From Symsagittifera roscoffensis (taxonomy: Eukaryota; Xenacoelomorpha; Acoela; Convolutidae), in NCBI RefSeq assembly GCF_963678635.1, contig NC_087063.1, forward strand, positions 65,896,471-65,960,470: DNA of 64,000 nt, in the 5' to 3' direction. The notes under the pieces were generated by a model. That model searched no databases and was not told where the DNA came from. It saw only the letters and a list, made by a program, of their open reading frames with translations. The position numbers and the translations under genes were made by a program. Shown here piece after piece: positions 44,451 through 57,015 of this stretch. Every line of letters begins with the position of its first letter. Within the stretch, counting starts at the first letter, position 1.

Positions 44451-45764
44451 ATGATACGAACAATTTTTAGTAGAACAGATATTTTTTTACTATTTGTAAT
44501 TTTTATAACTTTTTTATCGTCCCTAATATTGACAATGTGCAAATGTATAAAAAAAGGCAATAATCACATTCGCCTTAGCAACAATCCTTTTAATTCTTTT
44601 CCTTGAGGAATACAACAATAAACAAAAACTTTTTCACCAGGAAAAATCAATCAGAATACCTTCAAAAATTGGTAACCAACAATCACACAGTCAGTCTTCA
44701 CCGACATCATCCCAAGAAAACCCGACAATACCTACAACTACCCAAGACCCCCAAACATCCACACGAATTTCTTTCCAAGATAACCCATACACTTTTGAAG
44801 AACGACACGCTCGCTTATCTGAACCATTAGAACCAGTTCAGCGACAGGCACCCCTAAGTGAACCAACATATAACTTGTACCCAACATTACCACAAGAATT
44901 AAGTAGAATCAGAAATATTAGTCGAAACCAAAATACAGTTGAAATAAATAAACAAATTATACATCCACGACGAAATAAAAATTTCCAAACCCCCCGAGTT
45001 CATTTTGATATACCCCAATCCCCATCACCAATTACTCCAGACAATAGCACATTACCAGAAACCCCTTCACTTCTTTCACAACGTAGCACCTCAAGTCCCT
45101 CAGATTACTTAGGTTCAACACCAACATCTGAACAAATACGTGACAATCCCTTTAACCCCCCCCCAACCAAACATCACGACTACCATATTGGACAACACAC
45201 TCATTCACACAAGGTGAACCAAATTTAATAAATGATCCAATAGATATTTCTACGGATACAACAACATCATCATCACTACCAGATACATTATCACTACCAT
45301 CAACACCATCAATAAGCCAGATTTCACCGAAGCCTTTCCCCCTAAATTTTCCAAATAACCTCGACGCTAGATATCGAGAACAATCATCAACAAATATCCC
45401 TTTAAGATTAGATTGGAACACGTGCACAGCACCCCCATCATTATTTGGACAACATCCAGAAAGTAACCGACTCCACAATTGGGCACTCCATAGACTACAA
45501 TATAGACAAGACATTCGTGACCATAACATCCAAATACTCCAACAAAATAGTCTACAATTAAAATTCGAAATCACGGTTAAACTTAACAACATTGTTCAAC
45601 ATCCTTACCCATTAAACCCACCCAATATAACAGCTCAATCGCTACCACCACCATTTATAACAACTGAAGTAATATATAAGTACGACAGATATACCAAAAA
45701 GACAATTGGTTACATCACATTTTATAACCCATACTCAGGATTATCATACACATGTATATTCTAA
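44451..45764 (+). pseudogene. ORF B, membrane-anchored Pro/Ser-rich protein (unit 1), broken
   Basis: The ATG at 44451 opens 51 codons with a hydrophobic segment at residues 11-29, followed by CKC and Lys residues, so the N-terminus looks like a membrane anchor. A TGA at 44604 marks a one-base frameshift. The downstream frame carries a long Ser/Thr/Pro/Gln-rich region including 44875-45228 (117 codons). A second frameshift near the C-run at 45160 leads to the conserved C-terminal ~100 codons ending at 45764. Several clusters such as SPSPITPD suggest an extended, possibly glycosylated stalk. It overlaps the start of ORF C by 13 bases. A membrane protein between pol and the env-like ORF may be part of the same entry or exit machinery; this is inference and no family is recognised. 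Confidence 0.5.
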
Positions 45765-46357
45765 AAATATTGATACTTCAACAAATCTTTTTTTCAATAT
45801 TTTCCGACCCAAAAACAAATCCTTCTCCCCGCACAGGACCCCAGGACTTATTAGTGACACACTACGATTGTGAAGAAAATGAACAAAAAACACTACACAA
45901 ATATGCAATAAATCAAGTATCACAATGCGAAACGGAACCACAAGCTATAGAAACTACAAATGTAATAGCGACACTGTATTCAAAAGCCCGAGCAACAACA
46001 GTCGCAGGATATAAATTTACAGCAACATTTTCCGAAAAGAAAGTACATTTTTCACAAGTTTCAAACGGAAATAAAAACCGACTTGACCACGAATCATTCT
46101 ACCAAAGTAATATAGAACGACTTCTACATCTAAATCCCGATTATTGTAAAAACGAGCTACTCAGATTAAATATCACAAGAAATAAAAACACCGACAGAAA
46201 ACTAGTATATTTTCAAGTCTTTGCCGATTCTGTACATCAAGCAGAACTTGAAAGATATCAAGGACATATAAAACTAGATGAAAAATACCCATACAACGGC
46301 GCACACGGAAGATTAACTTATGAGATACACGATAAGCACTGGATACCACACATTGGT
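45752..46357 (+). pseudogene. ORF C (env-like), N-terminal part, cut by the duplication junction (unit 1)
   Basis: About 200 codons from the same ATG as the minus-strand copy at 33244. The signal-peptide-like start (ILKILILQQIFF) is followed by the conserved blocks ending in DKHWIPHIG. The last 20 codons of the open frame (to 46420) are not ORF C but the inverted neighbouring unit. Compared with the minus-strand copy the reading frame is uninterrupted over this stretch, though several Cys-containing positions differ. Confidence 0.55.
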
Positions 46358-46367
46358 AACCTAGTAA
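46358..46367. other. Tandem-duplication breakpoint, unit 1/unit 2
   Basis: Plus-strand ORF C ends at CACATTGGT (46357), about ten filler bases follow, and minus-strand ORF C resumes at AAAATATACTAG (46368), equivalent to 32785. The same junction is at 59938-59947. Confidence 0.8.
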
Positions 46368-46827
46368 AAAATATACTAGTTTTCTGTCGGTGTTTTCATT
46401 TCTTGGGATATTTAATCTGAATAGCTCGTTTTTACAATCATCGGGATTAAGATGCAGAAGTCGTTCTATATTTCCTTGGTAGAATGATTCGTGGTCAAGT
46501 CGGTTTATTTCCGTTTCAAACTTGTGAATAATGTACTTTCTTTTCGGAAAATTTTGCTGTAATTTTATATCCTGCAACTGTTGTTGCTCGGGCTTTTGAA
46601 TACAGTGTTGCTATTACATTTGTAGTTTCTATAGCTTGTGGTTCCGTTTCGCATTGTGATACTTGATTTATTGCATATTTGTGTAGTGTTTTTTGTTCAT
46701 TTTCTTCACAATCGTAGTGTGTTACTAATAAGTCCTGGGGTTCTGTGCGGGGAAAAGGATTTGTGTTTTGGTCGGAAAACATTGAAAAAAAGATTTTTTG
46801 AAGAATCAATAATTTTAGAATATACAT
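46368..46827 (-). pseudogene. ORF C N-terminal fragment, minus strand (start of unit 2)
   Basis: The N-terminal ~150 codons of the minus-strand ORF C, equivalent to 32785-33244, beginning at the ATG at 46827 and shifted in frame near 46545 as in the original. Changes against the original are few. Confidence 0.6.
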
Positions 46828-47102
46828 GTGTATGATAATCCTGAGTATGGGTTATAAAATGTGATGTAACCAATTGTCTTTTTGGTATATCTGTCGTACT
46901 TATATATTACTTCAGTTGTTATAAATGGTGGTGGTAGCAATTGAGCTGTTATATTGGGTGGGTTTATTGGGTAAGGATGTTGAACAATGTTGTTAAGTTT
47001 AACCGTGATTTCGAATTTTAATTGTAGACTATTTTGTTGGAGTATTTGGATGTTATGGTCACGAATGTCTTCGTGGATGTCTTGGAGAGACCAGTGATCA
47101 CA
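46815..47102 (-). pseudogene. ORF B C-terminal fragment, minus strand (unit 2)
   Basis: Equivalent to 33232-33519. It ends at 46815 and is cut at the head-to-head junction. Confidence 0.6.
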
Positions 47103-47223
47103 TAACTCATCTGGTGCGACCATAAGTCTCGAATAAGACCTTAATAGCTTAGAACTAACCAAAAATAGATTAGAAATTAGACAAAACATTTTCAAAACGT
47201 TATACGATAATAATTTAATCGAA

Positions 47224-47430
47224 ATGTCTCTACGACTCAATAGATCAGAACCGATATTCCGAACAATAATAGAACTACCCGGAATTGGAAGAAAACCTCG
47301 AACAAAAGACGACATACGACAAAGTAGAAACTTACCAAATAGTTTTATGATCGTACGGCAAAAGCCAACACAAACTTTTATATTTAGAATCTTATTAGCA
47401 TTGAATTTAGATTTTCATCTGCAAACATAA
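47224..47430 (+). CDS. ORF0 (unit 2)
   Basis: 68 residues, differing from unit 1 only by Asp for Asn in the KTKDDI segment, which is also what the left copy has. The TAA upstream is shared with unit 1. Confidence 0.4.
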   Translation: MSLRLNRSEPIFRTIIELPGIGRKPRTKDDIRQSRNLPNSFMIVRQKPTQTFIFRILLALNLDFHLQT

Positions 47431-48352
47431 AATTTTGAAGTCAATCTTCATGATCATTTCAGGCGCTAAACAAAATTATTAATGTACAATAACGATTGAT
47501 AAAAAGATCTCAGATCGTTTTCTCAATTTCTGCAGTCTTATATAAAACATATTTGAAAAATATTTATTGAAGAAAAAAAATTTTGTAGCATGACATTAAA
47601 TTGTTAGTAATCATAAAATCATCTGTTGTCCCAGCTTTATCACCTAAACATAACAGCAATCATAAACTCACTAATATCATTAAAATACTAAATCTTTTTC
47701 TTAAATAAATATAAACCATTTTAAACTGAAATTCACTTAATTTTAAAATCAGATCATCAAGGCTTATCCTTGGATCTCAATAAATTTTCTATTTCACTAA
47801 ATTTAAAACCTGATCATCAGGGCTTATCCTTGGATCAAAAAGAACAATTTTGTTCTCCCCCACCCACTTAGCAAATGTCTAACGACCTCAAACGTCGATT
47901 CACTATCCAACCCTTCCAAAAGACCCAAGACTAATAGAAATTTTTAAATAAAACTAACCATTCAAATTAGGATAAACAGTGAAAAACTTCTGTTATTCAT
48001 CCTTCACTTGAACCCTCCTCTTACCAGACCCAGGATAGATCTTAGACTTAGTAAGTTTTAAATAGTATCTAACGAACTACTTGCGTTCTATTTATACCTG
48101 AACCTTGTGGATGGATTTACTATTCTCCAACCCTTGAACACAATCACTACCCCTAAGTAAGATTAAGTAAGTTAACACCTTAGCTTAGACTAGCCACGAG
48201 AAAGTAAAAAATCAATCTTCGGAATCGATATACTTTTCTCTCCAACCCTAAATAAAAAGACCCAGGTTAAGCTAACCAAAAAATCGTAAGGACTAACAGT
48301 CTAATAAAATAGAAATACCTAACAACTTTTTGCATCCCTCATCCTAAACCTT
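47431..48352 (+). promoter_or_regulatory. Leader with iterated motifs (unit 2)
   Basis: Hairpin motifs at 47752 and 47812 and the three TCCAACCCT boxes are all present, unchanged from unit 1. Confidence 0.5.
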
Positions 48353-48813
48353 ATGTCATTCAAAAATCTAGGAAATAAGCAAGAATCGTTTTACACAACT
48401 GTGAGATAGATAACAAAAAATACGATCTTGTCATCACACCTCATACACAAACAGTTGGATACATTAGAACAAAACGACAAACAATAAAAAGAAAAATTAT
48501 AAATGAACAAAGACAAATCACACGAAAAAGATTTTCAAAAAATAGAAACGCCTTTTCAGAATCAGAAGCCAGCAATTTAGATGAACTCTACAAATAAAAA
48601 AAATCAATTGATAACAATTGTCCCATTCACGATCAATTATATTTTTCCGATTCAGAAACAACTTCAAATTCATCAAAAAGAGAAAAAAGAAGAACAAAAA
48701 AGCAATACAAACACAAACCAGTACACTTGTATAATTGGAATCAACCAATTAGACACATCGATAGTAATATATTAACAGTCATTAAACAAAAAAATGAGCC
48801 ACACTCAAAGTGA
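48353..48813 (+). pseudogene. ORF1, basic protein (unit 2), broken
   Basis: Same one-base deletion and same TAA (48595-48597) as unit 1. Confidence 0.6.
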
Positions 48814-50847
48814 CGATAGTCCAGATGACGAAGAGGTTTACCCCTTCCTCATAGATGCACCCGATAATAGAGGGCAACATGATTTTTGCAAGAATTTACT
48901 CGTAAATTTGTTTGAACCCGGAATCAGTCCATGCAAAGCAGAATTCCCAGATGTAAAAATCAAAAGACAAATTATTGAACATTATTTGAAAGACATATGT
49001 AACTTAACACAACAATATGGAATCTACACCATAGAATTCAGCACACCAAATACGAATCATCGTAAATATGTAATTCAAACAGATGATCTTAAATTAGAAT
49101 TTTCAAAAGTATTCCTAGAATATATCAAAAGCATAAAATATCATAATTCACAAAGAGCAAACTCTATATTCACTAATGAAGTTTTTGCAATAATATATAC
49201 CTATATCTCTATATTAGAAAAAACTGAATTTCAAAGTATCTCACCAACTGAAACATCTAAACATACAAAAGTACGACATGAAATCACATTATTTTCAACT
49301 TTTCTACATATAATCAAAGAAAATTTCACTAAAGACGATGTTTCACAACACACAAAACATGACTTACAAAAAATTTTGGCATGGTTTATAATAGATTATT
49401 TCACACATACTTTAGACTTAATTTCACAAGCAAGAAAAAATTTCAGACCTCAAAATTCAAACGATGATACTGCCATTACAGAACAATCAGACTACGTTTG
49501 GGACCCTGAATAGTACCATCCTACATTTATAAATATCCCACAATCTATCTCAAGTCAAGCAATAAGTACAATATCTTACCACAGAGATTATGTAAAAGTA
49601 GTACCACTAACCATTGATGCAACACCATTAAACTACAATACATTTTTACCTGATACACGAAATAACAGTTTAAAGTCGACCGTCATACACAATGAAAACC
49701 TTAAGGGAACTAGAAATCTTACACAACAAGATATTCAAACACCATCACAATTCATAAATGAAGAAATTGTCCAAACAACAACAACTACACAACAAAGTAT
49801 TGCACCAATACATCCAAATTTAACAACACCAAGAAATACAAATACTTCACAGGCACAAGTAACCTTACAATCAACCGTTAAACCTTCGGTTGCTCCAGAA
49901 TATTCACATATGGATTATCAAACATATAGACCCATGACAGTACCGTCAAAAACACAAAAATCATTCACAAGAAACACCTTTGCAGAACATAATTCTGCTC
50001 ACAAACAAAGAACAAATCAACCCCCACGAAAAAAAAAATCATGTATGTTCTCACTATTGGGATAACCCAATGACAACAACCAACTCAGTAAATTTTCGAA
50101 CTAATTCACATCCTCCACAGGATCATAGTGAAAATTACCAAATCATAGTGAAAATTTTTTCAACAAAACAAAAATAAAAAGCAAGCACCTCATCATAAGG
50201 ATTATTTATCATCTGATGATGATTATTTACAACCAGACATTTTTGCACCATATACCCAAGAATATCGCACACAAGGATCGCGACGACCTCATACATATAA
50301 TAGAATTTTTTCTCCAAACCCAACAGATACACGAAATCAACAACCAATACATATGCCAAATCCAACTAATACACAATCTTTTCAACCGATTCAACCAAAA
50401 AACCCAATGACTATGCACTCGTATCAACCAACTCAAATGCAAAATGAAATACCACTTCCATATTACCTTCAGCAACACGAAATAACAAAAAATCAACTTT
50501 CAAATTTTTCGCAAATGCCAAATGCCGCAGAATCACTACAGATGACAATGAATCCATACCTCATGGGTGGATCATCAATAACATCAAACAAACCACTGAT
50601 GGTATTTACAGGAACAGATCCTGAATATTCTGTAGAAGTTTATTTAAATGCAGTAACAGCAAATTTAATTTTAAATATAGGACCTGAACCAATTACTACG
50701 CCACTATATCAAAATTGGATACATAGACGCACAGCATTGATACAAACAACCTTAGATGGCGCAGCTCAAAAATGGTCTTCAGTATTACCTATAGAAATAA
50801 AATCAGACTGGAAAAGATTTACACAAGAATTTTCAAAAAATGTTTGA
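48794..50847 (+). pseudogene. gag: gag, N-terminal extension and first part of capsid (unit 2)
   Basis: As unit 1, with the same TAG at 49511. The A-run is ten instead of eleven bases, so the frame after it differs (49980-50177 is open in another phase). The capsid part 50353-50847 has Thr for Lys in the WKRF-x-QEF segment. The frame ends at the same extra base. Confidence 0.7.
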
Positions 50848-52138
50848 CTCCGAAAGAAATAAACAACACCAAAGAGTTTTATGTAATGAAATTCGCAGAT
50901 TACCAAATGAAAACATCAAACAATTAGCAGTACGTATCGAAACACTAGTTCGAAAAGCATATTCACTTAATACGCATGACTATAAAAACACAAAAATGTC
51001 AGAAATTTTAATGATGACCTTAACACCTCAATTAAGGAAAATAGCAATAAAAAAGAGAGTATCTCATCCTTCCTCAATTCGAGAGCCAGATTTAGATTTT
51101 CGAAAACTAGTAGACAAACTAGAGCAAGCGGAAATCACAATGAAACTTGAAGAAACAGAAAATCTAAAACTACAATATGTTAATCGAATTGAAACAAACA
51201 CTACGCATATAAATAACATACAGGAATCAGATACAGACCTAGTTGAAAAAATCACTGAAATATTAAACATTTATGAAAAACATCCAAATTTTAAAGGCAA
51301 ACTATCCTTCAAAAAATGGTGTAATTATTGCCGACGATACGGACACAGTATTTCCGAAGGTAGACAAAAACAACAAGATAACCAAAATAAACCTCAAAAG
51401 CATAAAGAACCAAATAAATCGTTCTATCAATATATGAAAAAAGATCAAAATCTACCAAACAAAAATATATATAGTAACAACAGTTCAGAAAAACCACTTC
51501 CGAACAACACCAATTACACAAGGAATCAATCACCATATAACTCAAGTTATAGAGGAAGATCACCAGAACGAAGAAATACACAAAATTCATCACAAAATAA
51601 TTATAATCGATCAAATAGTCGAAATAACTATTCGAGATCAAATTCCAATGCAACACAATTTGTTTATAGATCCAGATACCAATCAAACCCAAGAAATAAA
51701 CACTATTCCAATAATCAATCACGAAACTCATCATACAACAGAAATAGAAACTATTCACATAATCGAAATAGAAGTTATTCGAACAATCGAAATCAGAATT
51801 ACCCGAACAATCGATCAAGAAAAAACTCGTATAATAGATCAAACTATCACAGATCAAATGACAATTATCAAAACAGATCACGGAACAATTCACAAAATCG
51901 AAATTCAAGTTATAATAATCAATATAGAAATTATTTTCAGTCACCACATAGGAATAATAACCATTATAATAATTCTGAACATCGATACAGAAGTAGTACA
52001 CCAAAACATCAAAGACATATTAATCAAGTACAGTCAAATGAAGAAACAACATCAGACCCCCCAGGTATTGATGACACAGGAAGTAACGAACTACAACTAA
52101 ATAAAAAAAAACTGTGGATCATCAGATACAGAAAGTGA
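50840..52138 (+). pseudogene. gag: gag, second part of capsid and nucleocapsid (unit 2)
   Basis: 432 codons. Asn replaces Thr at residue 25. The zinc knuckle again lacks its last Cys (Gly174). Deletion of the C before the A-run at 52094 changes the C-terminus and alters the phase to the protease. Confidence 0.75.
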
Positions 52139-52886
52139 TACAGAAAATACCATCTCCGTAAATATGATAACAGTCGAAAACGACTATGAACCTATCATAT
52201 ATGAACAACCTTTTACATCACGTATATATGAAAATCAATTGGAACTCCTTCACAATTATTATATTGAACCCATCAAAAAAACACAAACTGCACAAGAAAT
52301 AAACAAAATTAACACGGTAAATAAACCCGATGAAAAAGACAAAACAAAATGTTTAAACACAAATCATATATATCAAAATATACAAAAAGAACAACCCAGA
52401 GAAAAAATTTGGAAAATACCATTTCTCTTAGAAAGTCCAAGAAACAAAGAAGTTCAACCACAAGATCTTGAAATTGATTTTTTAATTGATTCAGGAGCAG
52501 AATCAAACATAATTAATATTCCCACATGGAATGAAATCAAAACATTACATCCAAAATTTGCAACCTTTAGTAAACTAACAACAGCATAAGGATCAACATT
52601 AGTAAATTATGGAAAAATCCAATTATTCCTTCTGCCCACAAGAACAATGGAGCAAAATAAATTTCTAAACAAACCATTTAAACAAATATTTCATATTCCT
52701 GATATTAAGCACAATATCATTGGCATACCATTTATATCAAAATATATACCAACAATCAACATCTTAAATAGTAAAATATTAATCAAAGATAAATACACAA
52801 AAACAAAAAATACAGCTCTAACATTTTTTCAAAGATTAAACAAACAACCACCATTCTTCTCAAAATTTTATCCAATTTATAACTAA
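52112..52886 (+). pseudogene. pro: pro, aspartic protease (unit 2), with stop
   Basis: ATG of the open part at 52164, catalytic DSGAES intact, Ile for Ser two residues after the conserved Asn, same TAA at 52587 as unit 1. Confidence 0.75.
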
Positions 52887-53267
52887 CAACGGAAACACCT
52901 GAAACCATTATCAGGGAAAATATATAATTTTTCAATAAAACAAGTTCACCAGTATGACAAAAGTCAAAATAAACAAGTTTTTATGTCAGACTTTGAATTT
53001 AAACCTATTCAAAAGTTTTTCAAAATCACGATCCCATCTATAAAATATTTGAAAAACACGAATTCGACATCATTTTGTTACACGTGTATAACAATACACC
53101 GTATCAAGTAACATTATATTTAGGACTTTTAGGATATTGCCAAACAAACGCTACAATCTCACCCATACATGAAGTAGCCTACCGCGTAAATAATATACTC
53201 CAATTATTAGATATTTGCCAATCCACAATTCTTAACGAAGAATTATCCATAAATAACATAATAAGCA
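52887..53267 (+). pseudogene. pol: Protease-RT linker (unit 2)
   Basis: Same frames as unit 1 (53075-53311 open); no recognisable domain. Confidence 0.5.
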
Positions 53268-53954
53268 ATGAAAAGAGAAACACAGATTATTTCAAAAAAT
53301 ATATATTTTAAACCAACATTCAATATAACAAATTACACAAAAGAACAACAACAATTTGTAACGATGTTCAATTTTGAACACTCACAAATTACACAAATCG
53401 AATTTGACAAACTAGCAGAACAACTGTTAAAATATTCAACAGTCTACGCAACATCAAAATTTGATGTTGGTAAAATCAGTTCATCACTACATCTCCCGTT
53501 AAAACCTGACGCAGTTTTCAAAAAACAAAAAGCTAGTAAAGTACCAATTCATTTACATTACAAAGTAAATAGATTACTTGATATTTTGGAACAATACAAA
53601 ATTATCTCACCAGTAAATAAAGAAGAACAACCAAAAGGTAACACATTTATTAACCCTGTTATCATTCTAGCAAAAAAAGAATCATTAAAAATAGTTTTAC
53701 ACGCTAGATACCTCAGTTCACTAATAGACGAATCGAAATGCAATTGGCCTATTGAACCAATACAAGTTATTTTAACAAAAACAAACGGAAAATACTTTAC
53801 TGCCGCAGATATGAATAGCGCATACAATCAAATGCCACTTGATGAACAATCACGACGTTTAACACCATTTGTTATTGGAAATCAACAATATGAATTTAAC
53901 CGCCTATTCTATGGAATTTCCATAGGACCAGCAGCATTTTCAGCTTTTGAGTAA
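53268..53954 (+). pseudogene. pol: pol, RT fingers and motif A (unit 2)
   Basis: 228 codons with Glu for Lys at residue 51 and Lys for Arg at 137. Motif A Asp181 and the frame loss beside the nine-base duplication are as in unit 1. Confidence 0.8.
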
Positions 53955-55653
53955 AATGAGTAAAATTTTTAGACCACTAATAATCAAGAAAAACGCAATC
54001 ACCTATTTAGATGATGTTTTTATGCAATCACAGACAAAAGAGGAAATGTTTACAGTTTTAGAACACTATCATAAAATACTTCAGAACGAAAATCTGAAGG
54101 CCGCCCCCGATAAATCGCACTTCTTTTTAACACGAGTTAAATTTTTAGGACATAATATAGAAAGAAACACAATCACTCCATTAAAATCACGCATTGATTC
54201 TATTCAAAAACTTCAACCACCAACAAACAAAAAGAAAATCCAAGAATTCCTTGGAATGTTAAATTTCTTAAGCAAGTACGTTTATAAAATGCAATTATAT
54301 TTAAGATCGTTCTATAATATCCTCAGAGAACAAAATAATTTTGAATGGACCACTGAACATCAAACACGATTTGAAGAAATTAACAAACTTTTAACTGAAC
54401 AAATTTCAAACACAATTCCAGATCCAAATCAACCTTTCTATGCAATGTGCGATGCTTCAAATTTTGGCATCGGCGCAGCATTACTACAATCACATAGTGG
54501 TACAAATAAAATGAACCTTATATCAGCAAATTCCCGATTATTCATACAAGCAGAGCTACGACTCTCAACTCTAATGAGAGAATGTACAGCTATAATTTAT
54601 ACAATTAACCAGTATGAATTTCTGATACTTGGATCAAAACATCCAACAGTTCTATTCACAGACCATAAACCAATCATTTTTCTCTTTACACGAAAATCAA
54701 ATCCCAATCACCGAGTTTATAGATTTCAATTAATTGTAATGAAATTTCCAAACTTACATATAGTTTGGACAGCAGGAAAGAATCTTGCATTACCAGATAA
54801 ATTCAGTCGAAACACACCACCTGAATTACTTACACGAAAAACTACAGTTGAAATACCAAAAAATATAAAATTTTACCATGCAAAAGACGAAACATCACCC
54901 CGACTAGAATGCAAATATGCAGTAAAAACTGACATTGACCAATCACAAATAAATAACCTACAACATTTCCCACTTTACTTAGATTGCCAAAATAATCACT
55001 ACGAAGTTGATCTACTAGGAACATCAACTTTCAAACCAATTCCATACTCACAATGGATAAAAAATAACACCCAACAAAAAAGAATAAAACACCACTCGCA
55101 TAAAAAAGACCTTTTTCCGTTAATTGAAAAAGAAAATTTAACTGATAAAATAAATTTATCAGGACCACAAACAAATGATTCAAAATACACAATAAACCAA
55201 GTTTTTGACCTCCATGACCCACTTGACACAATTCCCCTATCTAAATTAGAAATTGAAAATATTTTTCTCCCTCCAACAGATAAAATTACACTTGAACTCT
55301 TGAAACAATATCAAAATCTTGACCCAGTAATTAGACAACTAAAATCATGGCACAACTACAAAACTGAGCCCGTAAAAGCAGATACCACAATTTTAGGAAA
55401 TAAAACACTCCTCCGATATTTCCGAAAATTTAATAATACAACAATTAATGAAATCACAGACCTTCTAGAATATCAATTAAATGATTCTACAGTTCCCTGT
55501 CTCCCTTTAAGTATGATTCTAAAAGCTTTTAACATTTCACATACACAAAACACTAAAGGACACTCTGGATCAGAGAAAACTTATTCAAATTTTACACAAA
55601 ATTTTTATTTCCCAAATGCACCAATTTGGATGCTTGTGTGTGTGATGCAATGA
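53947..55653 (+). pseudogene. pol: pol, RT palm, RNase H and start of integrase (unit 2)
   Basis: 568 codons. YLDD at 20-23 and all four RNase H acidic residues are intact. Leu for Ile at 79 and Ile for Val at 560 compared with unit 1. Confidence 0.85.
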
Positions 55654-57015
55654 TTGTATAGTATGCCAGCTAAATAAACCTTATCCAAATCAAAAACAAA
55701 TAGCACAAAAACAAGATTTTAAAGGACAAAGTTTATATTTTAACCATCGTATTTCATTCGATACAAAAGGACCAATTTCACCATCCTCTGAAGGAAACTC
55801 CTACATTATGGTAATTGTTGATGCATTTACAGATTATGTAGCACTCAACCCAGTACCACATTGTAACGCTTATTATGTGCTTACACAACACTTTATGAAC
55901 ACTGGATAGCTAAATTCGGATTACCCGAAATCTTAGTTACAGACAACGGTACAGAATTCTTAAATAATGAAATCATCACACTATGTCACTTATATAACAT
56001 CAAACACAAACCGCATACATCTCATGCACCTTGGACAAACGGCTTAGTCGAAGGTATGAACCGTTCACTACAAGAATATCTTAGATGTATCATAAATGGA
56101 AATGATACAAGATACACAGAATGGTCAGCAGATGTAAAATTATTTCCCTTAGCATATAATTCACAAATTACGACAACTCTAGGAATGTCACCATACGAAA
56201 TGGTTTTTAATCAAAAGCCACGTAAACCAATTATGTTTACAGCAAACTCTCATAAAAATGCACAAGGTCATTGCCAACCAAATAAAGACTCAGTTTGTTA
56301 TAACCTACCTTTACACACGCATGATGAAGATCATTTTCATCACCCACAAATCCTTAAATTAGCCTCCGGTAGACGCACCGAATGGATTTTAAATAGAGAT
56401 AAAAAACACAATGAAATTTACCAAAGAGTAACAAAAAAATTGTTACAAAGGCAAAACATTAACGAACAAATTAATTCACGCTTTACACCAGCCTCAGATT
56501 TAAAAATTGGAAAATTTGTCTTAATACCTAATTTTAATACACAAAAAGGCATTTCTAAAAAATTACAACCCCTTTGCAAAGAACCAAACCAAATAATTGC
56601 CAAACCCACTGACGTAACATATAAAATCACCGATTCAGACCAAAAAGAAATTGTTCAACATCGGAACAATCTATTGCCTTACTACCCAAAAGAAAACGCA
56701 CTACGCGAGTTAACTCAATTATATTCTTTCACAGGTTTAAAAGTTATTCAAAATCACCCACATACGGAAAGAGAAATAAATGAACAAAACGACATTCATC
56801 ATGGAAAACAAAACACAAAACCAACTACAACCCAAAACAGTACAAAAAAGCTAGATCAAAAAATACCTCAAAAAGAAAAGAAAAATAGAAAAATGATAGA
56901 AAAAATTATACTACAAGAACAAGTCGAGAAATCAGAACATAGAGAGTCATCACGACTTAGAAATCAACCACGTAAAAAATACAAAACATTCATACCACAA
57001 TCTAAAATATTTTAA
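55654..57015 (+). pseudogene. pol: pol, integrase (unit 2), broken
   Basis: Same two frameshifts before the open part 56056-57015. DDE residues are recognisable. Ser replaces Asn once in the Lys-rich tail (near 56840). Confidence 0.8.

Larger units (their letters stand above)
32785..46367 (+). mobile_element. Tandem unit 1 (13,583 bp): inverted ORF C/B fragment plus retroelement
   Basis: The unit starts inside the minus-strand ORF C at 32785 and ends just after plus-strand ORF C sequence at 46357, with a filler of about ten bases. Unit 2 begins at 46368 with the equivalent of 32785. The period is thus the distance between two breakpoints of a tandem segmental duplication. The plus-strand element inside runs from seven bases of LTR end (33520-33526) to a truncated ORF C. 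It has no LTR of its own, and every gene carries lesions shared by all units. Confidence 0.85.
45509..47102. repeat. Large imperfect inverted repeat around the unit 1/2 junction
   Basis: The left arm (about 45509-46213, plus-strand ORF B end and ORF C start) and right arm (46368 to about 47074, the same genes on the minus strand) surround a 154-bp spacer. The arms differ at many sites, including several amino acids, so they come from two diverged copies rather than from a recent fold-back. Confidence 0.75.

Noticed and set aside
46173-46577. A 134-codon minus-strand protein spanning the unit junction
   Set aside because: The C-terminal part is antisense of plus-strand ORF C beyond the breakpoint; only 46368 onward is genuine minus-strand ORF C.
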